Part shown: positions 7,711 to 17,008 of the stretch, piece after piece | Numbering within the stretch: position 1 is the stretch's first letter | Layout of the letters: each line of letters starts with the position of its first letter | NCBI GenBank assembly: GCA_947302435.1 | Contig: CAMYVQ010000029.1 | Location: 1-32,140, forward strand | Source of the DNA: an uncultured Prevotella sp. | Lineage (GTDB): Bacteria; Bacteroidota; Bacteroidia; Bacteroidales; Bacteroidaceae | Length of the DNA stretch: 32,140 bases | Direction: 5' to 3' | Notes under the pieces: generated by a model | Seen by the model: the letters and a program-made list of their open reading frames with translations, nothing else | Told to the model about the DNA's origin: nothing | Databases searched by the model: none | Translations under genes and position numbers: made by a program

Positions 7711-10191
7711 CGTATAGCGTGATTCGTTGCCGAAGAGGTGAGTCTTGGGTGCCTTGCCGTCTGTGTCGATCACAATCTTCTCGAAGACGATGCCAGGATA
7801 GAGTGGCTCGATGGTGAGCTGGTGTGCGTCCGCAGCCTGTGACTTGCCGTAGGTCAGGGTGGCAACAGTCTCAATTACGCGACTGGCCACGGTCGGATAG
7901 TACTTGGCGTAGACGTTTTCGGGGCGCTCGTTGAGATCCTTGTTGATGTTCAGCACCTGTGCCTCACCACCATCCACACTCACGCGGAAGCACTGACCGC
8001 CTTTGTTCAAGAAATCGAGCGTAGAACGGGTGATGACGTGAATTGTGACGGTGTCCTCCTCTTTCTCATTGTTCAATTGCCAGCGGTAGACGAGCTGGGC
8101 ACCCTCAACCGGTTCAGTGTAAGGCATCAGAGAAAGGCCACATCGTGTACGTCCTAAATCTGGTGTCACCGTCCACTCCGTCTGTGCGGAAGCGGTAGTG
8201 GCGGCATAGTAGTGGTCAGCTTCTATTGACAATACTTTCTGCCCCTTTTCTCCAACAAAGGTGTAGCCGCCAGCTGTATTTTCGTTTGAACGGAACACGT
8301 GGGGCTGTTTGTCCTTGGGGAAGTTGTCGTTCCATGAAGTATAGCCAATGTGCTTCTGTGTCATCATGCCTTTCCATTTGCCCCCGGCCATGGTCTCGTT
8401 GTAGGATGCACAAAGCAGGGAGTCGCGTCGGAAGCACTGCTCCACACGGTCAGCCCACTCGTTCAGTTCGGGCGACTGTGGGGCGGTGGCATGCAGATAG
8501 TGGTTCATGGCTTGGGCGTAGTACATCTGATAGAGGTTCGACATGGCCTGTACGGGGAAGAGAATGAGCTGCTGATAGGCATCGCGGTATTCGGGCTTCA
8601 GCGTGATATACTGACGCAAGGCTTCTGCCTCTAAGCGCATGTAGTCGTCGGCCACTTGCTTCCATTCGCCGGTAGCCACGTTGTAGGTACGGGCATCCAG
8701 CATTTCAGCCGTGCAGCGTCCGGCGTACTTGCAGGTCAGGTTCAGGATACGAGCGGCTTCCTTGGCCTGCGATTCGCCAAACTGCTGGCGACAGAAGGGA
8801 AGGGTGTGCGATTCCTCGACAAACCTGCTCACCGAACTGGGATTCCATGCCATGTCCATGAAGAGCGTGATGGGATATTCCATCGGCTTCAAATCGCCCA
8901 CGTTCAGAATCCACATGCGCTTGATGCCATACTGATAGGCCAGTGTGAGCTGTTCCCACATAGCCTGTGATGGAGTCACGTTGAGCCATTTCGTGTTGCG
9001 CGGTGCTCCCACGTAGTCCACATGGTAGTAAAGTCCCCATCCACCGGGATGCTTGCGTTCTCTCTCCGTCGAAGGCACGCGGCGCACATTGCCCCAGTTG
9101 TCGTCGCAGAGCAGCATAATGACATCGTCGGGTACACGCATGCCCTTGTCGTAGTAGTCGAGCACCTCCTTGTAGAGCGCCCACACCTGTGTCGTCTCCT
9201 TGGCCGGACGGCCAGTCACCTGCTTGATGATCTTTCGCTGGTTGTCCACAATGCGCTGCAAAAGCTTTGTATCGGCATCCTCACTCATGGCCTCGTCGCC
9301 GTCGCCTCGCATGCCGATGGTCACCATGTCTTCGGTGTCTTTCATGCGCTCGATGCCCTCACGGAAGAACTTGTCGAGATTCTTCTGGTTGGTCTGATAG
9401 TTCCATGGCCCCCATTCCTTGCGCTTGCGGGCATACTCCTGATGGTTGCGAGCCATAGGCTCGTGGTGTGACGTACCGACGATGACACCCATGCGATCGG
9501 CCGTTTTCCCGTTTTCTGGGTCGTCAGAATAGAATGCCCAGCTCCACATGGCAGGCCAGAGCATATTGCCTTTCAGTCGGAGAATCAGTTCGAAGACTTT
9601 TTCATAGAAGCGATGGTCACCGTAGTTGGTACCCCATGTGTTCTTTACCCACGAGGTCAGGCAGGGAGCCTCGTCGTTCAGGAAGATGCCACGGAACTCG
9701 ACAGCAGGTTCCCCGTCGGTATAGACACCTTTCTTAATATAGGCTGCCTCATGCGGCACCACGGGTACGTCGGCCCACCAGTACCAAGGTGACACGCCTA
9801 ACTGACAGCTCAGTTCGTAGATGCCAAAGACCGTACCACGTCGGTCACTGCCAGCAATGACCACCCGGTTGTCGATGGTGGTGATGATGAATTTCTCGCG
9901 ACAGCCTTTCAGACCTTCCAATTTCAATTGGTCAATCTCGCTGTTGCGCCCAATTGTACCAATCAGGATGCTTCCTTCTGTTCCCTGTGATTTCAGACCA
10001 ACCCGTTGAAGGTCGGCTTTCAGGCTGTTAATGGCAATCTTCACCGCCTCATAGTCTTGTTCGCTATAGCTGATGTTGCCAACAGAAAGTCGGATGGCAT
10101 CGGGTTGGGGAGTGAAAGACACAAAGGTATCGGCTGCCATCATAAATGTTGATGTCAGCACCATGGTCAGTAAAAACAGGTATCGTTTCAT
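7687..10191 (-). CDS. GH115 xylan alpha-1,2-(4-O-methyl)glucuronidase, secreted
   Basis: GH115 enzymes remove glucuronic or 4-O-methylglucuronic acid from terminal and internal xyloses of intact xylan, complementing GH67. The 834-residue protein has a signal peptide (about 1-20, ending MMAA). The hallmark block EFRGIFLNDEAPCLTSW (165-181), followed by GNMLWPAMWSWAF (208-220), is unmistakable, and the remainder contains the expected TIM-barrel and C-terminal beta domains (e.g. GKWKGMMTQKHIGYTSWND). It is the third gene of a GH3-GH97-GH115 operon, 22 bp after GH97. Its last residues (KKDSGQN) and stop codon run into the 21-bp-pitch palindrome array, so the tail may have been altered when that repeat arose. 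I did not assign individual catalytic residues. Confidence 0.95.
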   Translation of the reverse strand: MKRYLFLLTMVLTSTFMMAADTFVSFTPQPDAIRLSVGNISYSEQDYEAVKIAINSLKADLQRVGLKSQGTEGSILIGTIGRNSEIDQLKLEGLKGCREKFIITTIDNRVVIAGSDRRGTVFGIYELSCQLGVSPWYWWADVPVVPHEAAYIKKGVYTDGEPAVEFRGIFLNDEAPCLTSWVKNTWGTNYGDHRFYEKVFELILRLKGNMLWPAMWSWAFYSDDPENGKTADRMGVIVGTSHHEPMARNHQEYARKRKEWGPWNYQTNQKNLDKFFREGIERMKDTEDMVTIGMRGDGDEAMSEDADTKLLQRIVDNQRKIIKQVTGRPAKETTQVWALYKEVLDYYDKGMRVPDDVIMLLCDDNWGNVRRVPSTERERKHPGGWGLYYHVDYVGAPRNTKWLNVTPSQAMWEQLTLAYQYGIKRMWILNVGDLKPMEYPITLFMDMAWNPSSVSRFVEESHTLPFCRQQFGESQAKEAARILNLTCKYAGRCTAEMLDARTYNVATGEWKQVADDYMRLEAEALRQYITLKPEYRDAYQQLILFPVQAMSNLYQMYYAQAMNHYLHATAPQSPELNEWADRVEQCFRRDSLLCASYNETMAGGKWKGMMTQKHIGYTSWNDNFPKDKQPHVFRSNENTAGGYTFVGEKGQKVLSIEADHYYAATTASAQTEWTVTPDLGRTRCGLSLMPYTEPVEGAQLVYRWQLNNEKEEDTVTIHVITRSTLDFLNKGGQCFRVSVDGGEAQVLNINKDLNERPENVYAKYYPTVASRVIETVATLTYGKSQAADAHQLTIEPLYPGIVFEKIVIDTDGKAPKTHLFGNESRYTKKDSGQN

Positions 10192-10213
10192 TCGTTTCTA
10201 AATTGTATTAGAG

Positions 10214-12181
10214 TTATTGTGTGATGACGAAACCGCCGTTTGTGGGCATTTCAATGTTTACGGTATGTTTCTTTGACATCTTTGCCTCGCTCAGTTGGTC
10301 GTTCATGTATAGCTTCACTGTGCCGTCAAGCATGGGGAGCGTGAGGGTTTGCTTCAAGGTCTCGCCCGTAGCGTTCACACCAGCCACATACCATTTGTCG
10401 CCCGAACGACGGGCCATGATCACATAGCGGCCGGGATAGCCGTCGATGAAGCGCACTTCGTCCCATTCGGTAGGCACGGTTTTCATGAAGTCGATGGCCC
10501 ACGACGGAGCATCGGTCAGGTTGTTGGGAGCTAAGGCAAAGTGTTGTACGGCACTTTGGAAGAGAACGGCAGTTGCCAGTGCATAGACATCGGAGGTTAC
10601 ACGGTGCGTGCCACGTTTGTTGTCTGCATTGTAGTATTTGTTGAGCGCCGAACCGCCGAAGTCCATGGAACCCACGGTGTTGCGGATAAAGGGGTACATC
10701 GTGCCACAGTCGCTGGCCTCACGGTCGCAGAAATCCTGCGAGAAGTGCAGGTTCTCACTGGCCAGAACAGCTTCGGAGGCTGCAAAATTGGGATACATGC
10801 GTTCCCAGCCGCGAGGCAGCGTGCAGCCATGGAAAATTACCAACAGGCCACAGTCGTTGGCATCGCTCAGAATATCTTCATAGAGTTTCAGCATTTGCTG
10901 CTTGTCACCACCGAAGAAGTCGACCTTAATGCCCAAGATGCCCGTCTGCTGCATCCAGCGCATGTCCTGTTTGCGACGGATGGCATTGTTCATGATGCCA
11001 CGGGGCGACTGTGGCGCATCGTTCCATGAGCCGTTGGAGTTGTACCAAAGATAGATGCCCACGCCCTTCGTCTTGCCGTAGCGAGCCAGTTCTGCCATGC
11101 GCTCATAGCCAATCTGCTGATCCCACAGGGCATCGATGAGCACAGAGCGATAGCCCATGTCGGCAGCAAAGTCGATGTATCGTTTCTGTTCGTCGAAGTT
11201 GCAGCTGGAGTCCATGCCGATAATCCACGACCATGTGCCTTTTCCGTATTCGTAAGTCTTGCTGGCCTGATATTTGGGCTTCACCAAGTCCCAGGGTACG
11301 GTGGTTTCTATGATGTTGTTCATCGGTCCTACGGTCAGCGTGCGCCATGGGGTCTGTGCTGGTAGTGCCGTCTGTACCGAAGTGGTACCCCAACCGTTGC
11401 TCTCTCCCTCCTGTGGGAAACCGATTTTGTAGAGGCCGTTCGCCTCGCCCAACAGTCGGCATCCCACATAGTTTCCATCGGTGCCTGTTTCAGAAATCAA
11501 CAGCCATGTGTCTGTCGTCTTCTCGCTTGCCTTCGATTTCTTGCCTTTTTCCTCAGGCTTCTGGCTACTTGTCTTGAAAAGACAGGGGAAAGTATAGCCG
11601 TTGCCCCAGCCGTTCTTGCCAGTGGCTTCGCCGTGACTGTATTTTGTCTCATAGCTGGGAGCCGTCCGTGCAAAGCCCGTCATGGGCTTGCTCTGTGGGC
11701 AGATGAAGGTGGAGGCATCGGCAGGCAGTTGGAAACTGCTGGCCTCGCCAGTAATCACACAGCAAAGGGTTTCCTTCTGTGGCTGTAGCGTATAGCAGAA
11801 AGCCACATCACGATTGCTCACACGGAAAGTGATGTCCATGACATGCTGACCGTTCTGCTCATAGTGAGCCACTAACTCGTTGGCCTCGTAGCTGACCTCG
11901 CGCTGTTTGATGTTACGAAGTTCGTACTTGTCGGTGACGGTGCGAGTGGTCACATCCGTCTGCTTCAGATTGTTGGTGAAGTCGCCGATGTTGGTTGTCA
12001 CACCTAATGCAGAAGGGCTGACAACAATGTTGCCGTCGTAGGCCACTTGATAACAGGGGCGGCCTTCGTTCAACGAAAGTTCAACGGTGATGTGTCCGTC
12101 GGGACTGGTGAGCTTGTCACTGGCATTGGCAACCATTATGCTGGCCAACAATGCCATAGAGAAGAACATTTGCTTTTTCAT
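10214..12181 (-). CDS. GH97 retaining glycosidase, probable alpha-galactosidase
   Basis: The 655-residue protein has a signal peptide (about 1-20, ending VANA), an N-terminal beta-sandwich (about 22-290), a TIM barrel with WSWIIG (317-322) and VLIDALWD (347-354), and a C-terminal beta domain. GH97 splits into inverting alpha-glucosidases like SusB and retaining enzymes with an Asp nucleophile; here GIKVDFFGG (417-425) supplies D421, so it belongs to the retaining group. Those known act on alpha-galactosides, some on beta-L-arabinopyranosides. In a glucuronoarabinoxylan cluster it would remove galactosyl caps from side chains. A lysine-rich insert (about 208-222) is unusual but probably a surface loop. 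It sits 34 bp after GH3 and 22 bp before GH115. Confidence 0.93.
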   Translation of the reverse strand: MKKQMFFSMALLASIMVANASDKLTSPDGHITVELSLNEGRPCYQVAYDGNIVVSPSALGVTTNIGDFTNNLKQTDVTTRTVTDKYELRNIKQREVSYEANELVAHYEQNGQHVMDITFRVSNRDVAFCYTLQPQKETLCCVITGEASSFQLPADASTFICPQSKPMTGFARTAPSYETKYSHGEATGKNGWGNGYTFPCLFKTSSQKPEEKGKKSKASEKTTDTWLLISETGTDGNYVGCRLLGEANGLYKIGFPQEGESNGWGTTSVQTALPAQTPWRTLTVGPMNNIIETTVPWDLVKPKYQASKTYEYGKGTWSWIIGMDSSCNFDEQKRYIDFAADMGYRSVLIDALWDQQIGYERMAELARYGKTKGVGIYLWYNSNGSWNDAPQSPRGIMNNAIRRKQDMRWMQQTGILGIKVDFFGGDKQQMLKLYEDILSDANDCGLLVIFHGCTLPRGWERMYPNFAASEAVLASENLHFSQDFCDREASDCGTMYPFIRNTVGSMDFGGSALNKYYNADNKRGTHRVTSDVYALATAVLFQSAVQHFALAPNNLTDAPSWAIDFMKTVPTEWDEVRFIDGYPGRYVIMARRSGDKWYVAGVNATGETLKQTLTLPMLDGTVKLYMNDQLSEAKMSKKHTVNIEMPTNGGFVITQ

Positions 12182-12215
12182 TCTTGTATGCGTTATATTG
12201 GTTATTGTCGTTTGT

Positions 12216-14837
12216 TTATAAAGTTATACTGTCTATCTTCTTGAGGTCTTGATCCTTCGAACTGTTACCCACAAGGATTTCATACTGTCCGGGTTTCACA
12301 CGCATGGTATTGGTCTTGGCATCCCAGAACTCGAAGGATTTGGGTGTCAACAGCATAGAGCAGGTGGTGCGCTGTCCAGGTTTCAGCTCGTCCGTTCTTT
12401 GGAAAGCACGGAGCGACTTCAGGGGACCGTCGGGGTCTTGCAGGTCACGGATATACAGTTGCACTACCTCGGCACCTTTCTGTTTGCCAATATTGGTGAC
12501 TTCTACCTGTACGTTGTATTCTCCCTCGCCTTTCTTGTCTATTTTTGCATTGCCCAGTTCAAACTGCGTATAGCTCAATCCGTAGCCGAAGGGGAATAGG
12601 GCATCGTTGAAATAGCGATAGGTGCGTCCTTTCATGGAATAGTCCTCATAATCGGGGAGCTGGTCGGATGATTTGTAAAATGTGACCGACAGTTTGCCGC
12701 TTGGGTTATAGTCGCCAAAGAGCACATCGGCTATTGCCGTGCCGCCTTCTTGTCCGGCATACCACGCCTGTACGATGGCATCACAGCTCTCTGTTTCGGG
12801 CAGTAGGGCGATGGCTGAGCCCGAACAGTTGACAAAGATAACGGTTTTTCCAGCCTGTTTCAAAGCCTTGAGCAGATTGCGCTGTACGGCTGGTAGTTCA
12901 ATGTTCGTGCGGTCGCCTCCCTTGAAACCTTCTATCTGGACAGGCATTTCCTCACCCTCTAAAGCTGGGGAAATACCACCCACGAAAATCACCTTGTCGA
13001 TGCCTTTCAACTGGTTCACGATGGCCGTGTAGTCGATGGGATGCTCTTTGGCCACATTGATTTTCAGGTTGGCATTCCAGGTCTTTACAAACTGGAAACG
13101 GACCTCAATCTGATACGCCTGACCAGCCTCTGCCTGAATGGCTGTGCGGGTAGGAGTGGTGCGCCAGGTGTGGTGACGCTCTTTGCGCTCACCGTTGATA
13201 TAGACTTCGAAATGGCCGCATCCTTCCACATTGACCACATATTCACCCGAGGTTTTCGGTGTGAATACCGTCTCGTACTTTGCAGAAAAATCCTCGATGG
13301 CCACTCCAGGAGCAAAATTGTGCATGCCTGCTGTGGTCACTGCCAAGGGCGTGTTGTAATACTGTATTGTCACCGGCTTCCCCTCCATGGTCGTATTGTT
13401 CCAGAACGTGCCACGCAGGCCTTTCTTTCCGTCAAAGGCACAATCACTTTCCATCAGGCACTCCAACACCTGGTCGTAAGTGAGGTCACAGCCAGGCGTG
13501 TAGAACACCTTCTTCTGCTTGGCCTTGATGCCGTCGAGAATAGTGATGGTGTGGTTGGGCATACCGTTGTAGTTGCCCCACATCATCGGGGAGTTGTCGG
13601 CATTGGGGCCGATAACAGCAATCTTCTCCTTGCCTTTCTGGAGGGGGAGTACCAGCCGCGGCTCTCCTTCCCTCGGGGAGGTCGGGAGGGGGTCGTTCTT
13701 CAGTAGCACAATCGTCTGGCGGGCCATCTCTAATGAGAGCTGTGCCGACTCCTTGGTCGACAAGGCTGAATAGGGAATCTTCGACCACTCAACTAATGAT
13801 GGATCGTCCATTTCACCTAAATCGAAGCGGCCTTCTAAGAGACGAATGACATGTTTGTCCACTTCCTGTTCGCTGATCAAACCACGGCGCACGGCTTCGG
13901 GAATGCTCTTATAGGCATAGTCGTAGCCACATTCCACGTCGGTGCCTGCCAGTGTGGCCTTGGCCGAAGCCGTGACGGGACTCGACGACGACTTGTGGCT
14001 GGTATAGAAGTCGCTGACGGCTCCGCAGTCGCTCACCACGACATATTCGAAGCCCCAGTCGTCGCGGAGAATCTGCTGTAGCAGTCGCTGGCTGCCGCAA
14101 CAAGGATCGTCGTCGAGCCGCTGGTAGGCACACATCACCTCGCGCACCTTTGCATCCTGTACCAGTGTCTTGAAGGCAGGCATGTAGGTTTCCCAGAAGT
14201 CACGTGGTGCCACGTCAGTGACGTTCACCGTATGGCGTGTGTATTCAGGACCGCTATGTACGGCATAGTGCTTGGCACATGCCCACAGTTTGCGGTACTT
14301 GGCATCTTCCGGGCCTTGCAGACCGCGCACCACCTGCACACCCATCACGCTGGTGAGGTAGGGGTCTTCTCCGTAAGTCTCCTGTCCGCGTCCCCATCGT
14401 GGGTCACGGAAGATATTCACGTTTGGAGTCCATACCGAAAGGCTGTGGAACTTCTCGTCTTCACCTTTCAAATCATGCATGCGGTGGTTGTACTGTGCGC
14501 GGAATTCAGTGCTGGCAACATCGAATACCTTATAGAGCAGTTGTGGGTTCATCGATGAGGCCATGGCAACAGGTTCAGGGAACACAGTGACATTGCCCAT
14601 GTTGGCTGCACCGTGCAATGCCTCGCTCCACCAGAAGAACTTCTTGATGCCGAGTCGGGGAATGGCCGGCGATTCGTCGAGCATCAACTGTGCCTTCTCT
14701 TCCAGTGTCAGTCGTGAACAGAGATCCACGGCACGCTCCTTTGCACTCAGTGCCGGATTCTGGTAAGGCCGCATTTGCGCCAAGGCTGCAAGATGACAGC
14801 AAAGGCCAAGCCATAGACTTAATAAGAATCTTTTCAT
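12216..14837 (-). CDS. GH3 beta-xylosidase-type enzyme with inserted PA14 domain, secreted
   Basis: I place the start at the ATG at 14837, not the upstream in-frame ATG at 14921, because it yields a signal peptide (MKRFLLSLWLGLCCHLAALAQ) and lies downstream of a -7 box. The 873-residue protein has the GH3 barrel (about 30-340) with DPRWGRGQETYGEDP and the nucleophile D270 in VVSDCGAV, a motif typical of GH3 beta-xylosidases. Next comes the alpha/beta sandwich interrupted by a PA14 domain (about 475-597, starting RGTFWNN), and a C-terminal FnIII-like domain. It should release xylose from xylo-oligosaccharides in the periplasm. Residues 382-395 (DPLPTSPREGEPRL) look like a repeat-derived insertion in a surface loop. 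It leads the GH3-GH97-GH115 operon. Confidence 0.93.
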   Translation of the reverse strand: MKRFLLSLWLGLCCHLAALAQMRPYQNPALSAKERAVDLCSRLTLEEKAQLMLDESPAIPRLGIKKFFWWSEALHGAANMGNVTVFPEPVAMASSMNPQLLYKVFDVASTEFRAQYNHRMHDLKGEDEKFHSLSVWTPNVNIFRDPRWGRGQETYGEDPYLTSVMGVQVVRGLQGPEDAKYRKLWACAKHYAVHSGPEYTRHTVNVTDVAPRDFWETYMPAFKTLVQDAKVREVMCAYQRLDDDPCCGSQRLLQQILRDDWGFEYVVVSDCGAVSDFYTSHKSSSSPVTASAKATLAGTDVECGYDYAYKSIPEAVRRGLISEQEVDKHVIRLLEGRFDLGEMDDPSLVEWSKIPYSALSTKESAQLSLEMARQTIVLLKNDPLPTSPREGEPRLVLPLQKGKEKIAVIGPNADNSPMMWGNYNGMPNHTITILDGIKAKQKKVFYTPGCDLTYDQVLECLMESDCAFDGKKGLRGTFWNNTTMEGKPVTIQYYNTPLAVTTAGMHNFAPGVAIEDFSAKYETVFTPKTSGEYVVNVEGCGHFEVYINGERKERHHTWRTTPTRTAIQAEAGQAYQIEVRFQFVKTWNANLKINVAKEHPIDYTAIVNQLKGIDKVIFVGGISPALEGEEMPVQIEGFKGGDRTNIELPAVQRNLLKALKQAGKTVIFVNCSGSAIALLPETESCDAIVQAWYAGQEGGTAIADVLFGDYNPSGKLSVTFYKSSDQLPDYEDYSMKGRTYRYFNDALFPFGYGLSYTQFELGNAKIDKKGEGEYNVQVEVTNIGKQKGAEVVQLYIRDLQDPDGPLKSLRAFQRTDELKPGQRTTCSMLLTPKSFEFWDAKTNTMRVKPGQYEILVGNSSKDQDLKKIDSITL
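13653..13694 (-). repeat. GC-rich palindromic element inserted in frame in GH3
   Basis: The coding stretch for DPLPTSPREGEPRL is unlike its surroundings: it is built of CCTCCC/GGGAGG words. On the plus strand, CCTTCCC (13666-13672) pairs with GGGGAGG (13675-13681) around a 2-nt loop with one G-T wobble. Similar C/G-rich palindromes, often translated as PxPTSPxxGE, recur in Bacteroidota genomes as far as I recall, including inside genes. Other GH3 enzymes go straight from LLKN(D/E) to LPL here, so an in-frame insertion is likely. A database alignment was not possible. Confidence 0.6.
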
Positions 14838-14875
14838 CGTTATTGTTTTTTTTATTACTATATTTAAATGTGCTA

Positions 14876-14883
14876 CAAAAATA
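14876..14883 (-). promoter_or_regulatory. -7 box (TATTTTTG) for the GH3-GH97-GH115 operon
   Basis: On the minus strand the octamer fits TAnnTTTG and lies 38 bp upstream of the chosen GH3 ATG, giving a leader of roughly 35 nt. No clear TTTG -33 box is present; instead one arm of a perfect inverted repeat (14892-14901) starts 8 bp upstream, where an activator could contact RNA polymerase. Confidence 0.5.
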
Positions 14884-14891
14884 CGAAATAA

Positions 14892-14939
14892 ATACGTTAA
14901 ATGTTTTTTAATATGTCGCATTTACTTACTTTAACGTAT
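14892..14939. promoter_or_regulatory. Perfect 10-bp inverted repeat between divergent promoters
   Basis: ATACGTTAAA (14892-14901) and TTTAACGTAT (14930-14939) are exact reverse complements with start-to-start spacing of 38 bp. A shorter pair, AAATG (14899-14903) and CATTT (14919-14923), nests inside. The element lies between the GH3 operon promoter and the GH43 promoter, so it is a candidate binding site for a regulator of both, for example a hybrid two-component or AraC-type protein encoded outside the window. Chance is possible in AT-rich DNA. Confidence 0.45.
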
Positions 14940-14991
14940 CATTCCGATAATTACCTATGCTTGTAACCTTGCTTCGTGACGTTTTTTTCGC

Positions 14992-14999
14992 TATTTTTG
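14992..14999 (+). promoter_or_regulatory. -7 box (TATTTTTG) for the two-gene GH43 operon
   Basis: The octamer fits TAnnTTTG. A near -33 box (CTTG, 14968-14971) lies 20 bp upstream, a normal spacing. The chosen ATG at 15038 is 38 bp downstream. The box lies inside the longer frame that opens at 14957, which argues against that upstream start. Confidence 0.5.
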
Positions 15000-15037
15000 C
15001 AAATAAATGCAACCAACAAAAACTATTTTCGTTAAGC

Positions 15038-17005
15038 ATGAAAGAAAAACTGACATTATTGTTGCTGGCCTGTCCGATGATTGCCGCAGCTCAGAATCCC
15101 ATTATTAGCGACATCTTTGCGGCAGATCCGACTGCGCGTGTGTTTAATAATAAGGTGTATGTGTATCCTTCGCACGACATTCTGCCGCCAGAGGGACAGC
15201 GACAGGATTGGTTCTGTATGGCCGACTATCATGTGTTCTCATCTGAAAATCTCACCGACTGGCAGGATCACGGCATGATCCTCTCACAGGAAAACGTCCC
15301 TTGGGGCAAACCTGACGGCTATTCGATGTGGGCGCCCGATTGTGTGTTCAAAGACGGCACTTATTATTTCTATTTCCCCAATGGGCCGAAAGAGGGGCGT
15401 GGCTTTTCTGTTGGTGTGGCTACTGCAAAAAGTCCTGAAGGGCCTTTCACCTGTGAACCCCAGCCTATCAGAGGTGTCATGGGCATCGACCCTTGTGTGT
15501 TGATTGATGATGACGGACAGTCGTATCTCTACTGGTCGGGCATGGGCATCCGTGGCGCAAAGTTGAAGGCAAACATGAAGGAACTCGATGATGAGCCGCA
15601 GGTGATGGAAGGACTACCCGATGGATTCAAGGAAGGGCCTTTCGCTTTCCGTCGTGGTGATTGGTACTACCTCACCTTCCCATGGGTGCGTGGTAGCACG
15701 GAGAATGGGGCCAATCCTACTGAGACACTGGCATACGCTATGTCAAAATCACCTCTTGGCCCGTGGGACTTTAAGGGTGTCTTCATGGCCGAGCATGCCA
15801 ACCAGTGCTGGACCAACCATCACTCGTTTGTGGAATATAATGGACAATGGTATCTTTTCTACCATCACAACGATTATTCACCTCGTGACGACAAGCGCCG
15901 TTCGGCTTGCATTGAAAAAGTGACATTCCTCAAAGACGGCACCATTCAGGAGATAAAACCGACTTTGCGCGGTGTCGGTATGAACTTGGCAACCAAGCCA
16001 ATAGAGATTGACCGTTACAGTGAGGCTTCTTCGGATGTCGCCTATACCTTCAACGACAGTACGGACACTTTCCGTGGCTGGAATGTTACGCTTCCGAAGC
16101 GCGGTAGCTGGGTGACTTATAATGAGGTTGATTTCAGTGGGCTTACTGCTTCTTCATACGTCACGGCAAAAGTAAAGGCCGAGGGCAACGGCGAACTCTT
16201 TGTCCGTGAATCCAGTCCAAAAGGAAAGATTCTCGCGCGTCTTAATATTCAGGTGATCAGTGACGGACAGTTCCGTCGTGACCAGCGCGGACAGTGGATT
16301 CAGGTGACGGCTCCGCTCACATACATCCCCAAGGGCGTATGCAATCTTTGCCTCACCTGCGAGGGCGAAAGCACCAGTATCGACTGGCTGCAGTTTAAGA
16401 ACCGTGAGAAATACTTCACTCCAACATCGGCAGATGCGGCACCCGCACGTCCGGATGCCGACGGCTTCATTCGTCGCTGGACTGTCTTGGAGCCTATCGA
16501 GAAGCCCATCCGTTCAAACACCGTCTTTACTGACAGCTATCTGCGAGAGGCTTTTTCCCAGACCTATTTCAAGGATCAGATGACAATGGTACCCAACGAC
16601 GGTCAGAAAGTGAAAGTGGGCAAACAGACGTTGGCTTGGCATAAGCTCGACTGTGACCGTTTCAATCTGAAACTCTTCCGTTTTGCCGACCTGCTCAAGA
16701 AGCCTACATACGGCGTATTCTTCTGGGGCGTTACCGTTATCGACTGCAAGGAAGACCTGAACCATATTCGCCTTGCCGCCGGCAGCAATGGTGCTTCTAT
16801 GTTCTGGCTTGATGGCAAGGAGGTGTTGTTGCTTTCCGGCGACCGCCGCATGGTGAAAGACGATGGCATGTCGGCACGACTCACTCTGGCGAAAGGCCAG
16901 CACACGCTGCGTTTTGCTGTCATCAACGGTCCGGGCATGAGTGATCTGTGCGTGCGCTTCCTCAATGAGAACAATCAACCGATTACTAACTACGAAATTA
17001 GATAA
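15038..17005 (+). CDS. Secreted GH43 with CBM6-like and extra C-terminal domain
   Basis: I take ATG 15038 as start: it gives a signal peptide (MKEKLTLLLLACPMIAAAQ) and follows a promoter; an in-frame ATG at 14957 precedes that promoter. The 655-residue protein begins with a GH43 propeller (about 22-330) with D30 in AADPTA, D151 in GIDPCV and E199 in KEGPFAF. It is followed by a CBM6-like beta-sandwich (about 345-470, ending STSIDWLQFK), then a domain (about 500-655) with a PA14-like feel (GASMFWLDGKEVLLL, KGQHTLRFAVI). It probably removes arabinofuranosyl or xylosyl side groups from xylan outside the cytoplasm. The next GH43 gene starts 3 bp after its stop, so the two are co-translated. Confidence 0.9.
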   Translation: MKEKLTLLLLACPMIAAAQNPIISDIFAADPTARVFNNKVYVYPSHDILPPEGQRQDWFCMADYHVFSSENLTDWQDHGMILSQENVPWGKPDGYSMWAPDCVFKDGTYYFYFPNGPKEGRGFSVGVATAKSPEGPFTCEPQPIRGVMGIDPCVLIDDDGQSYLYWSGMGIRGAKLKANMKELDDEPQVMEGLPDGFKEGPFAFRRGDWYYLTFPWVRGSTENGANPTETLAYAMSKSPLGPWDFKGVFMAEHANQCWTNHHSFVEYNGQWYLFYHHNDYSPRDDKRRSACIEKVTFLKDGTIQEIKPTLRGVGMNLATKPIEIDRYSEASSDVAYTFNDSTDTFRGWNVTLPKRGSWVTYNEVDFSGLTASSYVTAKVKAEGNGELFVRESSPKGKILARLNIQVISDGQFRRDQRGQWIQVTAPLTYIPKGVCNLCLTCEGESTSIDWLQFKNREKYFTPTSADAAPARPDADGFIRRWTVLEPIEKPIRSNTVFTDSYLREAFSQTYFKDQMTMVPNDGQKVKVGKQTLAWHKLDCDRFNLKLFRFADLLKKPTYGVFFWGVTVIDCKEDLNHIRLAAGSNGASMFWLDGKEVLLLSGDRRMVKDDGMSARLTLAKGQHTLRFAVINGPGMSDLCVRFLNENNQPITNYEIR

Positions 17006-17008
17006 AAT

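Noticed and set aside
13486..13788. A 100-codon frame within GH3 with many proline and glycine codons
   Set aside because: It is an out-of-frame shadow produced by the GC-rich palindromic insertion in GH3.
14837..14921. Longer N-terminus of GH3 (start at 14921)
   Set aside because: The extension has no signal peptide role, covers the -7 box and the inverted repeat, and the downstream ATG gives a perfect signal peptide.
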